DNA of 64,000 nucleotides from Helicobacter suis. Lineage in GTDB: Bacteria; Campylobacterota; Campylobacteria; Campylobacterales; Helicobacteraceae. This document shows positions 56,026 to 64,000 of the stretch, piece by piece. Each line of letters opens with the position of its first letter. Positions within the stretch are counted from its first letter, which is position 1. The translations under genes and the position numbers were made by a program. The notes beneath the pieces were generated by a model. It searched no databases and was not told the origin of the DNA. It saw nothing but the letters and a program-made list of their open reading frames with translations. The DNA lies in assembly GCF_902196135.1 (NCBI RefSeq), contig NZ_CABIKE010000009.1, positions 1 to 64,000 of the forward strand, written 5' to 3'.

Positions 56026-57029
56026 TAAGCTAGCCGGATTTTAGGATTGATAAACCCGTAAAGAATATCTACGATCAGATTTGTCCCAATAAAGATCACC
56101 GCCACAATGAGGCTTGAGGATTGGATAATGGGAAAATCGCGTTGGTTAAGAGCATTAACCATCCAGCGCCCTACTCCCGGCCATGAAAAAGTGGTTTCAG
56201 TTAAGATACTCCCGGCTAAAAGGCCAGCTAACATTAAGCCAATAATAGTAGTAACTGGAATAAGAGCATTTCTTAAGGCATGGACAAACACTACTCTCAG
56301 GGCTGAGCAACCTTTGGCCTGTGCGGTGCGGATATAATCCTCTTGTAAAACCTCTAGCATGCTTGATCGTGTCATGCGGGCAATAATGGCAGTGGGGATA
56401 GTGGCTAGGGCGATGCTTGGTAATACTAGGTGGCGCAGGGTGTCTAAAAAGGCGGGGAAATTAAGCGCCAGTAAGCTATCAATCAGATAAAACCCAGTGG
56501 GGCCTTCTAAATCGTAAGCATCATTGAGTCTTCCAAAAACAGGAAACCAGCCTAATTTCACGCTAAAGACATAAATGAGCATTAAACCTAACCAAAAAAC
56601 AGGCATAGACACCCCGGCTAAGGCTGCACCCATGCTTACATGATCAAAGAGACTATAGCGCTTAGTGGCTGCAATCATACCTACAGTGATCCCTACGATA
56701 ATAGAAAGCAACAAAGCGCTTAGAGAAAGTTCTAAAGTAGCGGGGAAGCGCTGTAAAAAAGCTTCTAGTACGCTTTCACCAGAAACTAAAGAAGTACCCA
56801 AATCCCCATGTAAGATATGCCCCATGTAGCTAAAATACTGCTCTAAAAGCGGTTTATTAAGCCCCATTTGCTCACGCAAGGCCTCTAGCGCCTCTTTGTT
56901 GGCATGTTCGCCTAAAATCATTAAGGCCGGATCACCGGGTACTAAATGCACCATAGAAAAAACCAAGATGGAGACCCCTAGTAAAGTGGGGATAGTCCAT
57001 AAAATCCGTTTGAGTAAAAAAGCCAGCAT
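56025..57029 (-). CDS. dppB: Dipeptide ABC transporter permease DppB
   Basis: 334 residues, six helices. MVHLVPGDPALMILGEHA near the N-terminus and RTAQAKGCSALRVVFVHALRN (EAA loop) identify the DppB side. The final helix ends LIVDILYGFINPKIRL, as in the family. Confidence 0.95.
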   Translation of the reverse strand: MLAFLLKRILWTIPTLLGVSILVFSMVHLVPGDPALMILGEHANKEALEALREQMGLNKPLLEQYFSYMGHILHGDLGTSLVSGESVLEAFLQRFPATLELSLSALLLSIIVGITVGMIAATKRYSLFDHVSMGAALAGVSMPVFWLGLMLIYVFSVKLGWFPVFGRLNDAYDLEGPTGFYLIDSLLALNFPAFLDTLRHLVLPSIALATIPTAIIARMTRSSMLEVLQEDYIRTAQAKGCSALRVVFVHALRNALIPVTTIIGLMLAGLLAGSILTETTFSWPGVGRWMVNALNQRDFPIIQSSSLIVAVIFIGTNLIVDILYGFINPKIRLA

Positions 57030-57031
57030 GT

Positions 57032-58600
57032 TTATTTCCCAAAATACACATAAGCAAAGCGGTTGTTTTGCACCCCTTCTACATGGTAGCCTAAAACATT
57101 AGAAAGCCTTGCCACCACATTATAAGGGTAGGCAAGGGGTACCCAAGGGGCATCGTTGTGGAAAATCTCTTGGGCTTTTTCATATAAAACCGCGCGTTTG
57201 GCTTGATCGGAGAGATATTTAGCCTGAGTAACTAATTTAGAATAAGTTTCACTCCTATAAAAACAGCTGTTGCGGGTGGGAATCTCAGAGGCTGCCTCTT
57301 TGCTCCATAAAATATAAAGGAAATTATCCGGATCAGGAGTGTCTGCCATCCAGCCACTAAAGGCCATTGAATGTTCTCCCATTGCTATCTTTTTTAAATA
57401 AGTCCCCCACTCAAAAAATTCAATCTTAACTTGAATACCAATTTTGGCTAGCTGGGATTGTACGAATTCAGCGGCTTTTTTATTGTATTTAGAGGCTGTA
57501 AAAAGTGTCGTGCTAAATCCGTTGGCATAACCTGCTTTTGTGAGCAATTCCTTAGCTTTTCTCAGATCGTAGCTATAGGGCTTGATCTTTGTGTTATAAC
57601 TCCACATTTCAGGTGGGATAGGATTAATCGCCACTTTAGCATAATTTTCATACACGATTTTGATATAGTCTTTGGTATTAATCGCATGGTTAATAGCTAG
57701 ACGCACCAGACGGTTATCAAAGGGCTTTTTTTGCATGTTTAAACTCATCCAAGTTACAAAGAGAGCGGGCTTTTTATCTACAGAGATATTTGGCAGGCGT
57801 TCTAAGCGAGGGATTTCATTACGATGAGGCATGTTGATTAAAGACACTTCGCCTCTTTGCAAGGCTAAGGCGCGCACGGAAGGATTAGCAATCACGCGCA
57901 ACACCACGCGATCTAAATGTGCGGGTGTGCCCCAATATTCTTTATTTTTGAGTAAAACAATTTTATCATCTCTAAACCAAGTAGAAAACTTAAAAGGTCC
58001 CGTGCCTATGGGCTTACGGGTGAGGGCGTCCTCTTTGTGCAGGCTTTTTAAATGGGCGGCATAATCAGCGCTAAGAACGCTTAAAAAATCCATGCCCAAA
58101 TCTGCTAAAAAAGGCGCTTCGGGGTGTTTGAGAGTAAAACGGACTGTGTATTTATCAAGGGCTTCTATTTTATCAATGATAGAAGACATGCCCATACTCG
58201 CCCAGTAGCCATAAGACTTACCCCCTTTGTAATAGGGGATAGTACCCATTTGGCGCTCAAAGGAAAAGATCACATCTTTAGCGCTTAATTCTACTTTTTG
58301 ATTCCAGTATTTAGTGGTGTGGAAATAAACCCCTTTGCGCAGATGAAAAGTATAAACAAGCCCGTCTTTAGAAATTTCCCAGCTACTAGCCAAAGAAGGT
58401 TCGATCTCCGTGCTACCATATTTAAAACGCACCAGAGTTTCATAAATATTAGCAGTAGCAGCATAACTTTCGCCATCTACAACTAAAGCCGGATCCATCC
58501 CAGAGCTATCTGCCCCCCTAGCATAAATTAAAGTCCCGCCTTCTACCCCAAAAAGAAACGATACAGCTAGAAACAAACAGGGAAGAAGGCGTGTTTTCAA
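57032..58600 (-). CDS. dppA: Dipeptide-binding protein DppA
   Basis: Periplasmic binding protein of the dipeptide importer, 522 residues, signal peptide 1-20 ([17 protein letters not shown]). [28 protein letters not shown] and [14 protein letters not shown] are SBP family 5 blocks. In H. pylori this system supplies peptides as nitrogen and nickel-independent nutrient source. The ATG overlaps the rpmA stop by 4 bases. Confidence 0.95.
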   Translation of the reverse strand: MKTRLLPCLFLAVSFLFGVEGGTLIYARGADSSGMDPALVVDGESYAATANIYETLVRFKYGSTEIEPSLASSWEISKDGLVYTFHLRKGVYFHTTKYWNQKVELSAKDVIFSFERQMGTIPYYKGGKSYGYWASMGMSSIIDKIEALDKYTVRFTLKHPEAPFLADLGMDFLSVLSADYAAHLKSLHKEDALTRKPIGTGPFKFSTWFRDDKIVLLKNKEYWGTPAHLDRVVLRVIANPSVRALALQRGEVSLINMPHRNEIPRLERLPNISVDKKPALFVTWMSLNMQKKPFDNRLVRLAINHAINTKDYIKIVYENYAKVAINPIPPEMWSYNTKIKPYSYDLRKAKELLTKAGYANGFSTTLFTASKYNKKAAEFVQSQLAKIGIQVKIEFFEWGTYLKKIAMGEHSMAFSGWMADTPDPDNFLYILWSKEAASEIPTRNSCFYRSETYSKLVTQAKYLSDQAKRAVLYEKAQEIFHNDAPWVPLAYPYNVVARLSNVLGYHVEGVQNNRFAYVYFGK

Positions 58601-58872
58601 GGCGCGAAAACCTCTTTAACTTCAGGAAGTACAGAAACTTTTTTGCGGTATTTATCTTTGTATTGGAAGTACACAACACCATCAATTAAAGCAAAAAGGG
58701 TGTGATCTTTGCCCATGCCCACATTTTTACCGGGGTGTACTTTAGTGCCTCTTTGGCGCACTAAAATATTACCGGCGCGTACAAATTCTGATCCAAATTT
58801 TTTAACCCCTAAACGGCGGCCTGCAGAGTCGCGGTTATTCTGGGTACTGCCCTGACCTTTCTTGTGTGCCAT
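58597..58872 (-). CDS. rpmA: 50S ribosomal protein L27
   Basis: 91 residues, [20 protein letters not shown] start without the cleavable N-terminal extension seen in Firmicutes, and [15 protein letters not shown]. Contacts the peptidyl-transferase centre. 9 bases after rplU. Confidence 0.98.
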   Translation of the reverse strand: MAHKKGQGSTQNNRDSAGRRLGVKKFGSEFVRAGNILVRQRGTKVHPGKNVGMGKDHTLFALIDGVVYFQYKDKYRKKVSVLPEVKEVFAP

Positions 58873-58881
58873 CTTTGTCCT

Positions 58882-59196
58882 TTATGCAAAAATTTTAGTG
58901 ATTTTAAGACGGGTAAAGTCTCTACGAAAACCGCGTTTGGTTTTACTATCCTTGCGGCGGCGCTTTTTAAAGATCACCACCTTTTTACCCCGCCCTTCAT
59001 TAATCACCTCTGCCTCAATGTGTGCCCCTTGTACAAAAGGCGCGCCATAAACCATACCCCCCTCTTTACACACGGCTAAAACTTCCTCTAGCTTAACCTC
59101 TGCCTTAGACTCTAAGCCCATTTTATCCAGCAACACAATATCGCCCTCTTGTACTTTATATTGCTTGCCTCCATTCTTAAAAACTGCATAAACCAT
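58882..59196 (-). CDS. rplU: 50S ribosomal protein L21
   Basis: 104 residues from ATG 59196 ([15 protein letters not shown]), preceded by AGGTGGG. The C-terminus with [24 protein letters not shown] binds 23S rRNA. A TAAAAT -10 lies at 59229-59234 on the minus strand. It heads the rplU-rpmA-dpp-obg group. Confidence 0.97.
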   Translation of the reverse strand: MVYAVFKNGGKQYKVQEGDIVLLDKMGLESKAEVKLEEVLAVCKEGGMVYGAPFVQGAHIEAEVINEGRGKKVVIFKKRRRKDSKTKRGFRRDFTRLKITKIFA

Positions 59197-59228
59197 AAAC
59201 CCACCTAAAATTTGAGATAAAAAAGAGC

Positions 59229-59234
59229 ATTTTA
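59229..59234 (-). promoter_or_regulatory. -10 element of rplU
   Basis: TAAAAT on the minus strand, 32 bases before the rplU ATG. It is back-to-back with the flgL sigma-54 promoter, whose GG lies 34 bases away. Confidence 0.4.
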
Positions 59235-59266
59235 ACATAGTAAACCTAAAAGTTAACCTTTAGTAA

Positions 59267-59282
59267 TGGTATACATCTTGCA
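59267..59282 (+). promoter_or_regulatory. Sigma-54 promoter of flgL
   Basis: TGG (GG at 59268-59269) and TTGCAT (GC at 59280-59281) are separated by exactly 10 bases, the invariant -24/-12 spacing. The predicted start of transcription is about 59292, 22 bases before the flgL ATG. RpoN control of flgL-type genes fits the known FlgR regulon. Confidence 0.75.
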
Positions 59283-59313
59283 TGTATCCTAGTAGATTTT
59301 TTAAGGGGGTTTG

Positions 59314-61845
59314 ATGCGCATTACTGATAGTAACCGCTATAACCAGATTAATTATTACCAAAACGCACTCCAAAATAAACTCAACACGGCGAATAATAAA
59401 ATCGCCTCAGGGCTTAAATCTGAGTATGGTTATCAAAATAGCCAAGTGAATAACCAAAACCTTAAATACGGCTTTGAAACCAATACCCTTGATCAAGCCC
59501 ATGATGTTGCCAAAAGCGCCTACACCGCTACACTTAATACCGATAAAGCCTTAGGTGAGCTTTCTAGTACAATGGAACAATTTAAAGTTAAGCTTATCCA
59601 AGCAGCTAGCGATGTACACTCCACCACCTCCAGACAAGCCATTGCCCTAGATTTAGAAAAACTAAAAAACCATATGATCAATGTGGCTAATACTTCTATT
59701 GGGGGGGAATATCTCTTTGGAGGTAGTAAGGTCGATCGCCCTCCCTTTGATGCAACGGGCAATTATTATGGCAATGATGAAAACCTCAACGCTTTAGTTG
59801 GTTCGCATAATCTTGTCCCTTACAATATCAGCGGGACTAATCTTTTTTTAGGTAAAGATGCAGACAAACAAACAAGCATCATCGCTAATATCAAAAAATT
59901 TAACCAAAGCAAATTACACCCCGATATAATGGATTCTTTTAATAAAACCCAAAACCCCCAAGAAGTCTATATCACCGCTCAGGATACATTGCGCGATCTA
60001 ATTGGCGATAATGATAACAACCCAAGCAATGACAAACCTGAGTATTTTTATTTGCAGGGGGTTCGCCCCGATGGCAGCGCTTTTAAGGCTAAGTTTTCTT
60101 TGGATAAGGCTTATTCTAATAAAGATAGCGCTACTAAAGTTCAAGATTTGCTTGATCAAATCGGGCGGGCTTATGGCAATACCTCTACTAATCAAGTGGT
60201 AGATGTCTCTTTAAACGCTTGGGGAGAAATACAAATTCGCGATCTCACCCCGGGAAATGCCACCCTAGATTTTCACATGCTCTCTAGTGAGGAAAATGTA
60301 GATAACTTAGATGATTTGCGTAAAAGTAATGCCCGTGTTAGTAAATATGTCAAAAGCGCCTTTGTTACGGATAGAGGGCTTTCTGAGATTCAAGGCGTAC
60401 CTAATCTCTACGATCACCGCATGCTAGATTTTAAAAGCGCTCTTATCACGCAAGATAATATCCCTGCTACCCGCAACACCCCCTTAAGTGCGATCTTAGA
60501 TCCTTCTGCTGTGGTTTTAAAAATAGAAGGGACACGGCCTAATCAAGAAGATGGTAGTGTGGATAACACCCCGCTAGAACCTTTCTTTTTGCCGGTTAAA
60601 GGATCAAGTGTACAGGATTTAATGGATGGGATTAAATCTCATTTTGGCGGAAAATTAGATGTAGAAATTTCTAGCGATGGGCATTTGCGCCTCATTGATC
60701 ACAATGTACACAATAAAAGCCATGATAGCAAAACCCCTCCCTTTGATGGGCCTAGAGGATTGAGTGTTAAGATCACAAGTTTAGATGATAAAGGTTTGCC
60801 CACACAAGCCCTACCCACAGATTATGCTAGCGCTTATCAAAAAACCTATTTTGCCAAACAAGGCGCGCTTTTATACAGCAATGTTTCCCAGATTATGCCA
60901 AAGAGTATGGATTATGCCACAGGTTCTACTACCCTTGCCTCTGTAATGGGCGCTAATATTTTAGATCAAACTTATGTGATGCAGATGCAAGATAATAATG
61001 GCATTCCTCTTACGGCTAAATTACACTTAAGCCCACAAGGGGCATTTTTAGAATTGCCCAATAAAGAAGGGGGGCCAGCTTATAAAATTGCGCTTTATGA
61101 TCGTACCCAAAAAACCCCCACCTTGACTAAGCCCAATGATTTTACCTACCGCCAGTTAATGGATGCTATCAGTCTAGCTCTTAATTATAGCAATGGGAAT
61201 CCGCAAGAATACACACAAGCACAAAACAACACTCCCTCACAGGAAAGCAAACAGGCCTTTCTTTCTCTTTTAAAACAAGCCGATGAAAGGGTAGATGTTA
61301 GGTTTAATGATAGAGGACAAATTAATATCCGTGATAAAATCCACGCCACTACTCCGATGCAATTTATGTTTTTTGATTCAAAGGCTAATGACTTTAGCCC
61401 TGAAAGCCTTAAAAAAGACACCCCAAGTATCCGCCTTAATGCTAATAACGCCCTTATTATAGACACTCCCCATATCCATTTTTTCAAACAATTAGATAGC
61501 GTGATTGAAGCCGTGCGTGAAGGTATTGATCGCCCCGATGCTTTGCCGGGTTATGGCAAAGAGATACGCAATACTGGCATACAAAATGGAATCGCTTTAG
61601 TCGATCATCTTGGCGATCACATTGAAAAAGTCATCGCATCTAATGGGGCTCATAGCCGTAGTTTTTCTAATGTAATGCGCCGCAATGAAGTACTCAAAAC
61701 CCAAATAGACTCGATTCGTGCGGATACAGTGGGTACAGATGTGGCACAGACTTATAATAAATTTGCCCAGTTACGCAATAACTACAATGCCTCTTTGGCC
61801 TCTGCTAGCAAGATTAACCAAATGAGTTTGACTAATTATCTTTAA
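59314..61845 (+). CDS. flgL: Flagellar hook-associated protein FlgL
   Basis: Hook-filament junction protein, 843 residues from ATG 59314 with AAGGGGG upstream. N-terminal D0/D1 helices (MRITDSNRYNQINYYQNAL, NKIASGLKSEYGY) and the C-terminal coil (DVAQTYNKFAQLRNNYNAS, NQMSLTNYL) are flagellin-like. The 500-residue centre is a large surface domain with repeated beta segments, as in H. pylori FlgL (828). Its 3' end overlaps the convergent gene by 14 bases. Confidence 0.93.
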   Translation: MRITDSNRYNQINYYQNALQNKLNTANNKIASGLKSEYGYQNSQVNNQNLKYGFETNTLDQAHDVAKSAYTATLNTDKALGELSSTMEQFKVKLIQAASDVHSTTSRQAIALDLEKLKNHMINVANTSIGGEYLFGGSKVDRPPFDATGNYYGNDENLNALVGSHNLVPYNISGTNLFLGKDADKQTSIIANIKKFNQSKLHPDIMDSFNKTQNPQEVYITAQDTLRDLIGDNDNNPSNDKPEYFYLQGVRPDGSAFKAKFSLDKAYSNKDSATKVQDLLDQIGRAYGNTSTNQVVDVSLNAWGEIQIRDLTPGNATLDFHMLSSEENVDNLDDLRKSNARVSKYVKSAFVTDRGLSEIQGVPNLYDHRMLDFKSALITQDNIPATRNTPLSAILDPSAVVLKIEGTRPNQEDGSVDNTPLEPFFLPVKGSSVQDLMDGIKSHFGGKLDVEISSDGHLRLIDHNVHNKSHDSKTPPFDGPRGLSVKITSLDDKGLPTQALPTDYASAYQKTYFAKQGALLYSNVSQIMPKSMDYATGSTTLASVMGANILDQTYVMQMQDNNGIPLTAKLHLSPQGAFLELPNKEGGPAYKIALYDRTQKTPTLTKPNDFTYRQLMDAISLALNYSNGNPQEYTQAQNNTPSQESKQAFLSLLKQADERVDVRFNDRGQINIRDKIHATTPMQFMFFDSKANDFSPESLKKDTPSIRLNANNALIIDTPHIHFFKQLDSVIEAVREGIDRPDALPGYGKEIRNTGIQNGIALVDHLGDHIEKVIASNGAHSRSFSNVMRRNEVLKTQIDSIRADTVGTDVAQTYNKFAQLRNNYNASLASASKINQMSLTNYL

Positions 61846-63955
61846 AATCTTGCAAAATAGGGCCTTTGAATAAAAAGTACCAGCTTAGGCCGTTGGCGAT
61901 TTTATCTTTTTCCATGAGATTTTTAGCCCGTCTTAAATCTGCTGGCAGGGGCGATTTTTTAAGGCGCTTTTCACCTGCAAGATAAAACAAAGGTCTACCC
62001 TCTTGATAAATAAAGTTAAGCCCCGGGGTTTGTGATGGGCTAGCAATGGCCTCAAAACCTAAAGCAAAATTAGAATCAGAGTTACAATCAAGAGAAGAGG
62101 TAGGATTATTGCTAAAAAGAGGTTTACCAAAACTCACATAGGGGTGGCCTTTAGGTGCGATGAGTTCCATAATAGTGGGTGCGATGTCTATGTGCGAGCC
62201 AATGCAAGCGATCTCTTTTGGTGTGAGGCTGGGGGCATAAAGGATAAGAGGTACGCTTTTTGTCCAGTAAATATTATCCTTAGCGTATTCAAAACTACGA
62301 TCAAAGTGATCGCCGGTGATGATAAAAAGTGAGTTGGGGAATTTAGCGCTGGCTTTTTTAATGAAATTGACGAGGATTTGATCATACCAATAGATATGGC
62401 CTAAAAAATTAGCATCGGGCATATTAACCTGTTTAGGAAATTTTTTAACAAAATCTTCAATTTGAAATACAGGCACCATAAAAGCTTTAAGGTTGACATT
62501 GCGCGTAGGGTGGTTACTTAAAGTCATCACCATACTAAAAGTTTTTTGATTAACCGGGGTTTTCTCTAAAATATAATCAAAAAGAATATTGTCATGTACG
62601 CCCCAGTTGCTTTCAATTGGCTCAGGGTAGGCTTTAGAATCGTAGGGCTTACCCTTATTAGGATCGTCTTTAGCGTATTCAAGTAAGGGGGTGTTAAAAA
62701 TGAGCTTGTCAAAACCCTGTGTTTTAGTAAAACTATCTAGGCGATTCCAAATCCCACTGCCTCCATAGTAAAACACATTGTAAAAACCTAGCGCTTTCAT
62801 CTGGTTACCAATAGCAGTAGGCAAGGGAGGGATTTTTACACCCATTCTGACAAAATTTGTATCATTGATGTTAAAAAGCCCGGTGATTTGCACATCTAAG
62901 CTTTTTACCGTGCGTCTGCCATTTTCTAAGAAGAGCGGGAGAATAAAGCCATGTTTATCATCTCGGAGACTCTTTAGATTGCTTACTAGACCAATGGTAT
63001 CAAACTGCGGATCAAAATGCCAGCTAGAGAGCGATTCAGAAACGATATAAAAAACATGGGTGATACTGGGCTTTAGGGGGTTTTGGCTGGTGTGTTTGAG
63101 AAGTTGGCGCAAATCTAGGGGAAGTTTTGTGTCTTTGGGCAAATGGAAGTAATCAATGCTGGCTTGTAAAAGAGTTTTAGAGGTGAAGTCAGAAAAGCGA
63201 ATAGACCGGCTCTTTCTATAGTCGCGAAAAACTAAATAGAGGTTACGAAAAGCCCCCGGGGTGATCTTGCGCAAAAAAGGGTTTTCTACGGGTTGGATAT
63301 GCAGATCAAGCGAGACACCGGTAAGGGCTAAACGAGAATTAATGCCATAAAGAATCCAAAGAGAAAAGCCCAAAAAAACAGAGGCTAAAGTGGGTTTGAG
63401 GGGCAAATCCTGCAAGATTTGAAAACAAATATGAGCCCCTCTCATGGTTTTTAAATAAAGAGAGTAACAAAGAGCGCTACACAAAAGCCAGATAAGAATT
63501 TTACTCCCTATGCTGTACTCCCCGCTAATAGCCATGCTCCAAAGAACTTGAAAGGTTTGGTTAAAGGCATCTAATAAATTAGCATCAAAGGTATCTCCAT
63601 AAATGCCATAAAAGGTGATGTTAGCCACCTGTAAAAACAAAGAGAGTGAGATAGTAAAAAGGGCGTAGAGATTTGGGGTGGATTTAGATCGCAAAAGTTG
63701 TAAGAGCAAAAAGATCAAAGAAAAGGCAGCCACCACGCGGTTATCGTATTTTAAACCATCTAAAAAGACCTGACCTACTTGATCCCAGGGGATTTTACCT
63801 ACCAAAGCGTCTTTATAAATTCCTGTGTAGAGAAAAAACCCAAACCGCATGAGCACAAAGAGCAGACTTAAAAAGAGACTAAAAAAGAAAGAGTTTAGTA
63901 AGAGGCGTAAAAACCTCTGACCTAAAGAAAGTTTAGAAGAAAAAGGAGAAAACAC
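61832..63955 (-). CDS. LTA-synthase/sulfatase-family membrane enzyme
   Basis: 707 residues from GTG 63955. Five hydrophobic helices in 1-210, then a sulfatase-type catalytic domain: VFYIVSESLSSWHF (metal Glu), NGRRTVKSLDVQITG (the Thr is the likely nucleophile), YYGGSGIWN, NWGVHDNILFDYI and ITGDHFDRSF (metal Asp-His). Such enzymes transfer phosphoglycerol or phosphoethanolamine from lipids to envelope glycans; the exact donor and acceptor are unknown. A lipid A ethanolamine transferase role is possible but the sequence looks closer to the LTA synthase group. Confidence 0.82.
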   Translation of the reverse strand: MFSPFSSKLSLGQRFLRLLLNSFFFSLFLSLLFVLMRFGFFLYTGIYKDALVGKIPWDQVGQVFLDGLKYDNRVVAAFSLIFLLLQLLRSKSTPNLYALFTISLSLFLQVANITFYGIYGDTFDANLLDAFNQTFQVLWSMAISGEYSIGSKILIWLLCSALCYSLYLKTMRGAHICFQILQDLPLKPTLASVFLGFSLWILYGINSRLALTGVSLDLHIQPVENPFLRKITPGAFRNLYLVFRDYRKSRSIRFSDFTSKTLLQASIDYFHLPKDTKLPLDLRQLLKHTSQNPLKPSITHVFYIVSESLSSWHFDPQFDTIGLVSNLKSLRDDKHGFILPLFLENGRRTVKSLDVQITGLFNINDTNFVRMGVKIPPLPTAIGNQMKALGFYNVFYYGGSGIWNRLDSFTKTQGFDKLIFNTPLLEYAKDDPNKGKPYDSKAYPEPIESNWGVHDNILFDYILEKTPVNQKTFSMVMTLSNHPTRNVNLKAFMVPVFQIEDFVKKFPKQVNMPDANFLGHIYWYDQILVNFIKKASAKFPNSLFIITGDHFDRSFEYAKDNIYWTKSVPLILYAPSLTPKEIACIGSHIDIAPTIMELIAPKGHPYVSFGKPLFSNNPTSSLDCNSDSNFALGFEAIASPSQTPGLNFIYQEGRPLFYLAGEKRLKKSPLPADLRRAKNLMEKDKIANGLSWYFLFKGPILQDFKDN

Positions 63956-63958
63956 GAA

Positions 63959-64000
63959 CTAATACTTGTGTTGTGCCTTTAAGTCCGCAATATCTCTAGC
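63959..64000 (-). CDS. C-terminal end of an unidentified gene (partial)
   Basis: The frame that ends at TAG 63961-63959 reads ARDIADLKAQHKY at the window edge, a helical charged tail. It lies 3 bases before the GTG of the sulfatase-like gene, so the two may be co-transcribed. Too short to name. Confidence 0.35.
   Translation of the reverse strand, partial: ARDIADLKAQHKY

Overview
The window is a segment of a gastric, non-pylori Helicobacter-type chromosome. The evidence is the local gene orders I know from H. pylori: lpxR-like gene, dgkA, gyrA and flgR; bioD, a universal stress protein gene, clpA and panD; queD-queE; algC-pflA followed by the complete nuoA-N operon; and obg, dppFDCBA, rpmA, rplU and flgL. 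An FlgR without its DNA-binding domain, a 14-gene complex I operon with a HP1264-like subunit in place of NuoE, a Hop-type outer-membrane protein and a Fe-SOD of H. pylori type all fit. Species cannot be fixed from the sequence alone; the order is shuffled relative to H. pylori, and several genes (secondary alcohol dehydrogenase, type II NADH dehydrogenase-like flavoprotein, thiG, TdeIII-type restriction system) point to the H. felis/heilmannii/suis side of the genus.

Layout. 1-8861 (+): lipid A deacylase LpxR, a membrane-anchored unknown, DgkA, GyrA, a small exported protein, FlgR, an aldo/keto reductase, CysK and CysE. 8862-11310: a decayed phage-like segment with a fragmentary multi-domain toxin-like nuclease protein, a spanin-like lipoprotein remnant and small unknown ORFs. 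11317-14165 (-): cmoA, thiG, sodB and bioD. 14280-26207 (+): universal stress protein, clpA, panD, ybaB, a PDZ protein, ispA, surE, a lipoprotein, queD, queE, a two-piece RecJ-like exonuclease, a zinc alcohol dehydrogenase and an NDH-2-like flavoprotein. 26250-26324: tRNA-Asn(GTT) with a near-consensus promoter. 26325-28550: a scrapyard of IS607-type transposon fragments, a truncated selB, an orphan IS605-like terminal hairpin and a tiny gene for an Asn/Ser-only peptide. 28556-45157 (-): algC-type phosphohexomutase, pflA and the nuo operon. 45268-48924 (-): rsmE, a membrane protein, a Hop protein, TerC and TtcA. 49201-52489 (-): a divergent arginase-family protein framed by a partial duplication of the ttcA 5' region, and a restriction-modification pair. 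52593-59196 (-): obg, the dipeptide ABC importer, rpmA and rplU. 59314-61845 (+): flgL behind a sigma-54 promoter. 61832-63955 (-): an LTA-synthase/sulfatase-like membrane enzyme.

How it works together. FlgR is the sigma-54 activator of middle flagellar genes, and flgL in the same window carries a clean -24/-12 promoter, so regulator and target are both visible. Complex I lacks a NuoF-like gene in its usual place, so its electron input must come from elsewhere; the NDH-2-like flavoprotein and the NADP-type alcohol dehydrogenase next to it may form a separate entry for pyridine-nucleotide electrons. The most unusual pieces are the Asn/Ser peptide gene at 28398-28517, the decayed multi-nuclease protein at 9409-10760, and the split RecJ-like protein. 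None of these is proven to be a new system from sequence alone.
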